Both the position numbers and the translations under genes were made by a program. A stretch of 8,644 nucleotides of DNA from an uncultured Clostridium sp. (GTDB taxonomy: Bacteria; Bacillota; Clostridia; TANB77; CAG-508): the NCBI GenBank assembly GCA_945874585.1, contig CAMCHB010000041.1:1-8644 (forward strand). The letters run 5' to 3'. Positions 6,985-8,644 of the stretch are shown here, piece after piece. Every line of letters begins with the position of its first letter. Position 1 is the stretch's first letter. A model generated the notes under the pieces. The model did no database searches, was not told where the DNA came from, and saw only the letters and a list, made by a program, of their open reading frames with translations.

Positions 6985-6996
6985 CTTTTTAATAAA
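6968..6996 (-). promoter_or_regulatory. Candidate promoter for the methyltransferase gene, overlapping the terminator
   Basis: On the minus strand TTTATT (6991-6996) and TAAAAT (6968-6973) are 17 bases apart, matching consensus at 3/6 and 5/6. As in the ABC operon, the -10 box falls in the terminator loop. Transcription would begin near 6961 and leave a leader of about 25 bases, just enough for AAGGAG. The weak -35 box makes this tentative. The alternative is read-through from rho and the deaminase gene. Confidence 0.25.
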
Positions 6997-7450
6997 TCGT
7001 TCCTTTGTCTGCTTGATACTGCTCAAATAATTTTATGCATTCTTCGCGGTCAATCTGTTGTTCTTTTAAAACGTCATCTCTTTTTCCCTCTAAGAAATCA
7101 TAGATCATATCATCTCGAAATCCGATATGTCCTGCATCTTTTTTATCGCATCCATAATAAACTTCTTTTATATTAGCCCAAATAATGGCTGATAAGCACA
7201 TTGGACAAGGTTCACACGAAGTATATAAAATACAGTCAGATAAATCATAAGTATCTAATTTTTGACAAGCTTTTCGAATGGCTTGAACTTCTGCATGAGC
7301 TGTTGGATCTTTTTCTAAAAGAACTTGATTGTTCGCTACTGCAATGATATTGCCCATTTTATCAATAATCACTGCTCCAAAAGGTCCTCCTTCTCCTGCT
7401 GCTACACCACATGCAGCTTGTTCTTTGGCTAATTTCATATAATTATTCAT
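6989..7450 (-). CDS. guaD: Nucleoside deaminase, guanine deaminase-like
   Basis: A 153-residue member of the zinc-dependent cytidine/deoxycytidylate deaminase superfamily. HAE at 52-54 gives zinc ligand His52 and the proton-shuttling Glu54, and TSCEPCPMC at 77-85 gives zinc ligands Cys82 and Cys85. GGPFGAVI at 21-28 and DPTAHAEVQAIRKAC resemble Bacillus subtilis guanine deaminase GuaD (about 156 residues) more than TadA. So does the C-terminal part with GCDKKDAGHIGFRDD and a terminal Tyr. The expected reaction is guanine to xanthine plus ammonia, a purine salvage or nitrogen-release step in the cytosol. The substrate is inferred from similarity; tRNA adenosine deaminase (TadA) is the less likely alternative. 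ATG 7450 has AAGGAG (7458-7463) 7 bases upstream. It lies 21 bases after rho, so the two are probably co-transcribed, and a strong terminator follows. Confidence 0.85.
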   Translation of the reverse strand: MNNYMKLAKEQAACGVAAGEGGPFGAVIIDKMGNIIAVANNQVLLEKDPTAHAEVQAIRKACQKLDTYDLSDCILYTSCEPCPMCLSAIIWANIKEVYYGCDKKDAGHIGFRDDMIYDFLEGKRDDVLKEQQIDREECIKLFEQYQADKGTIY

Positions 7451-7471
7451 ACTATCTCTCCTTTTGTCATT

Positions 7472-8599
7472 TTATTTCAATGTTTTTTCAATATGTTCAA
7501 TAAATTCGTCATTATTTTTGGTAGCAATAATTTGACGGATTAACTGTTCTGTCATATCTGTTGTTGACATATTATTCATACCTTTTCTTAGCAAATACAA
7601 GGCTTCCAATTCCCTTTTGGATAATAGCAAATCTTCTCTTCTAGTACCAGATTTTTGAATATCAATAGCAGGGAAAATACGCTTTTCAGATAATTTACGA
7701 TCTAAATGAACTTCCATATTACCAGTTCCTTTAAATTCCTCAAAAATAACATCGTCCATTTTACTACCTGTTTCAATTAAAGCCGTGGCTAGAATAGTTA
7801 GGCTTCCAGCATTTTCGGTATTACGAGCAGCTCCAAAGAAACGTTTTGGCTTATGCAAAGCACTTGGATCTAGTCCACCAGATAAGGTCCTTCCAGATGT
7901 TGGAATAACCAAATTATAGGCTCTGGCTAACCTGGTAATACTATCTAATAGAACCACGACATCTTTACGCTGTTCTACCAATCGTTTGGCTCTTTCTAAA
8001 ACCATTTCAGCTACTTTCACATGATGCTCTGGTAATTCATCAAAGGTTGAGTAAATTACATCACCTTTAATGGATCTCCTCATATCTGTAACTTCTTCTG
8101 GTCTTTCATCAATTAGCAAAACAATCAATTCAACTTCTGGATTATTGGTTGTAATACTATTGGCAATTTTCTTCAAAATAGTAGTCTTTCCGGCTTTTGG
8201 TGGAGCAACAATCATACCCCTTTGTCCTTTTCCAATCGGTGACATTAAATCGATTAAACGCATAGTGTATTCCGTTGGTACCGTTTCCAATCGTAATCTT
8301 TTTCGTGGATAGATTGGAATTAGTTCATCAAAAGGAATCCTTCTCATAGCGTGCTCTGGTGATTGGTTGTTTACCTCACCCACATATATAAGAGCAGGAA
8401 ATTTTTCCCCATCTTTTGGGCTTCTGGAAATTCCTTTTATTTTATCTCCTGTATCCAAATGAAATCTTCGAATTTGGACAGGTGAAACATAGACATCTTT
8501 TGGACTTGGTAAATAATTGTCACCTCTTAAAAATCCATATCCATCCGGTAAAACCTCCAAAATGCCTTCCATGATTTCATCACCATCGTTAGTTAATAT
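7472..8599 (-). CDS. rho: Transcription termination factor Rho, missing its N-terminus at the contig end
   Basis: The 375 residues present cover most of Rho, the ring-shaped RNA-dependent ATPase that pulls RNA away from elongating polymerase. The RNA-binding cold-shock-like domain starts with MEGILEVLPDGYGFLR (10-25), then YVSPVQIRRF. The ATPase core follows: Walker A APPKAGKTT (132-140), LLIDERPEEVTDM (161-173), Walker B VVVLLDSITRLARAYN (from 214), GGLDPSALHKPKRFFGAARN (from 241) and R-loop SGTRREDLLL (from 317). The C-terminus is complete. By comparison with the 419-residue E. coli protein, roughly 50 or more N-terminal residues are missing, because the sequence runs into adapter at 8600. 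The apparent start MYKRQ is encoded by that adapter and must not be used as the start codon. Met10 is internal, not a start: no ribosome binding site precedes it. The guanine-deaminase-like gene follows 21 bases downstream. Confidence 0.97.
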   Translation of the reverse strand: MLTNDGDEIMEGILEVLPDGYGFLRGDNYLPSPKDVYVSPVQIRRFHLDTGDKIKGISRSPKDGEKFPALIYVGEVNNQSPEHAMRRIPFDELIPIYPRKRLRLETVPTEYTMRLIDLMSPIGKGQRGMIVAPPKAGKTTILKKIANSITTNNPEVELIVLLIDERPEEVTDMRRSIKGDVIYSTFDELPEHHVKVAEMVLERAKRLVEQRKDVVVLLDSITRLARAYNLVIPTSGRTLSGGLDPSALHKPKRFFGAARNTENAGSLTILATALIETGSKMDDVIFEEFKGTGNMEVHLDRKLSEKRIFPAIDIQKSGTRREDLLLSKRELEALYLLRKGMNNMSTTDMTEQLIRQIIATKNNDEFIEHIEKTLK

Positions 8600-8644
8600 C
8601 TGTCTCTTATACACATCTCCGAGCCCACGAGACCGAGGCTGATC
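8600..8644. other. Illumina Nextera adapter contamination at the contig end
   Basis: The bases from 8600 read CTGTCTCTTATACACATCT, the 19-bp Tn5 mosaic end, then CCGAGCCCACGAGAC (8619-8633), the rest of the Nextera read-2 adapter. Next come the 8-base i7 index CGAGGCTG (8634-8641) and ATC, the first bases of the P7 tail. This is library-construction sequence, not genome. Translated on the minus strand it gives the artefactual peptide MYKRQ in front of Rho. Confidence 0.98.

Noticed and set aside
6937..7026. Longer methyltransferase start adding 30 residues
   Set aside because: The extra residues are translated from the terminator and the 3' end of the deaminase gene in another frame. ATG 6936 has a good ribosome binding site.
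6989..7450. Deaminase as tRNA adenosine deaminase TadA
   Set aside because: The HAE and PCPMC motifs are shared, but the residues around GGPFGAVI, DPTAHAE and the C-terminal part look more like guanine deaminase GuaD.

Overview
This window comes from an AT-rich, low-GC Gram-positive bacterium, probably a gut-type member of the Bacillota (Clostridia or Erysipelotrichia; inferred from protein flavour and strong AGGAGG-type ribosome binding sites, not proven). TGA is used as a stop, so the genetic code is standard. All seven genes lie on the minus strand, so transcription runs from the right edge to the left. No stretch over 300 bases lacks a gene, and I see no tRNA, rRNA, CRISPR array or mobile element.

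Right edge: the last 45 bases (8600-8644) are not biological. They are an Illumina Nextera adapter, including an i7 index, so this is the raw end of a draft contig. The gene they interrupt is rho (transcription termination factor), which lacks its N-terminal domain. A guanine-deaminase-like nucleoside deaminase follows 21 nt later, and the pair ends at a near-perfect intrinsic terminator (6954-6984). Next is a NOL1/NOP2/Sun-family RNA m5C methyltransferase.

Middle: a good sigma-A-type promoter (5958-5986) precedes a tight three-gene unit. The first gene is an HD-superfamily hydrolase split by a one-base frameshift. The second is a TtcA-like PP-loop sulfur-transfer enzyme with about 48 extra N-terminal residues that look like the start of a NifS/IscS cysteine desulfurase. 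The third is a small TSCPD-domain protein. A hairpin terminator (4036-4069) closes the unit. The desulfurase-PP-loop fusion is the most unusual item here, because cysteine desulfurases supply sulfur to TtcA-type enzymes.

Left: a two-gene ABC transporter, made of a MacB/LolD-type ATPase and a 1073-residue permease with two FtsX domains. The permease carries a predicted coiled-coil insertion of about 285 residues outside the membrane, partly built by an internal duplication of 144-residue period. Its substrate is unknown. The design suggests mechanical signalling or transport across the cell wall.

The main themes are RNA metabolism (rho, RNA methyltransferase, tRNA thiolation-like enzyme), nucleobase salvage and an envelope ABC system.
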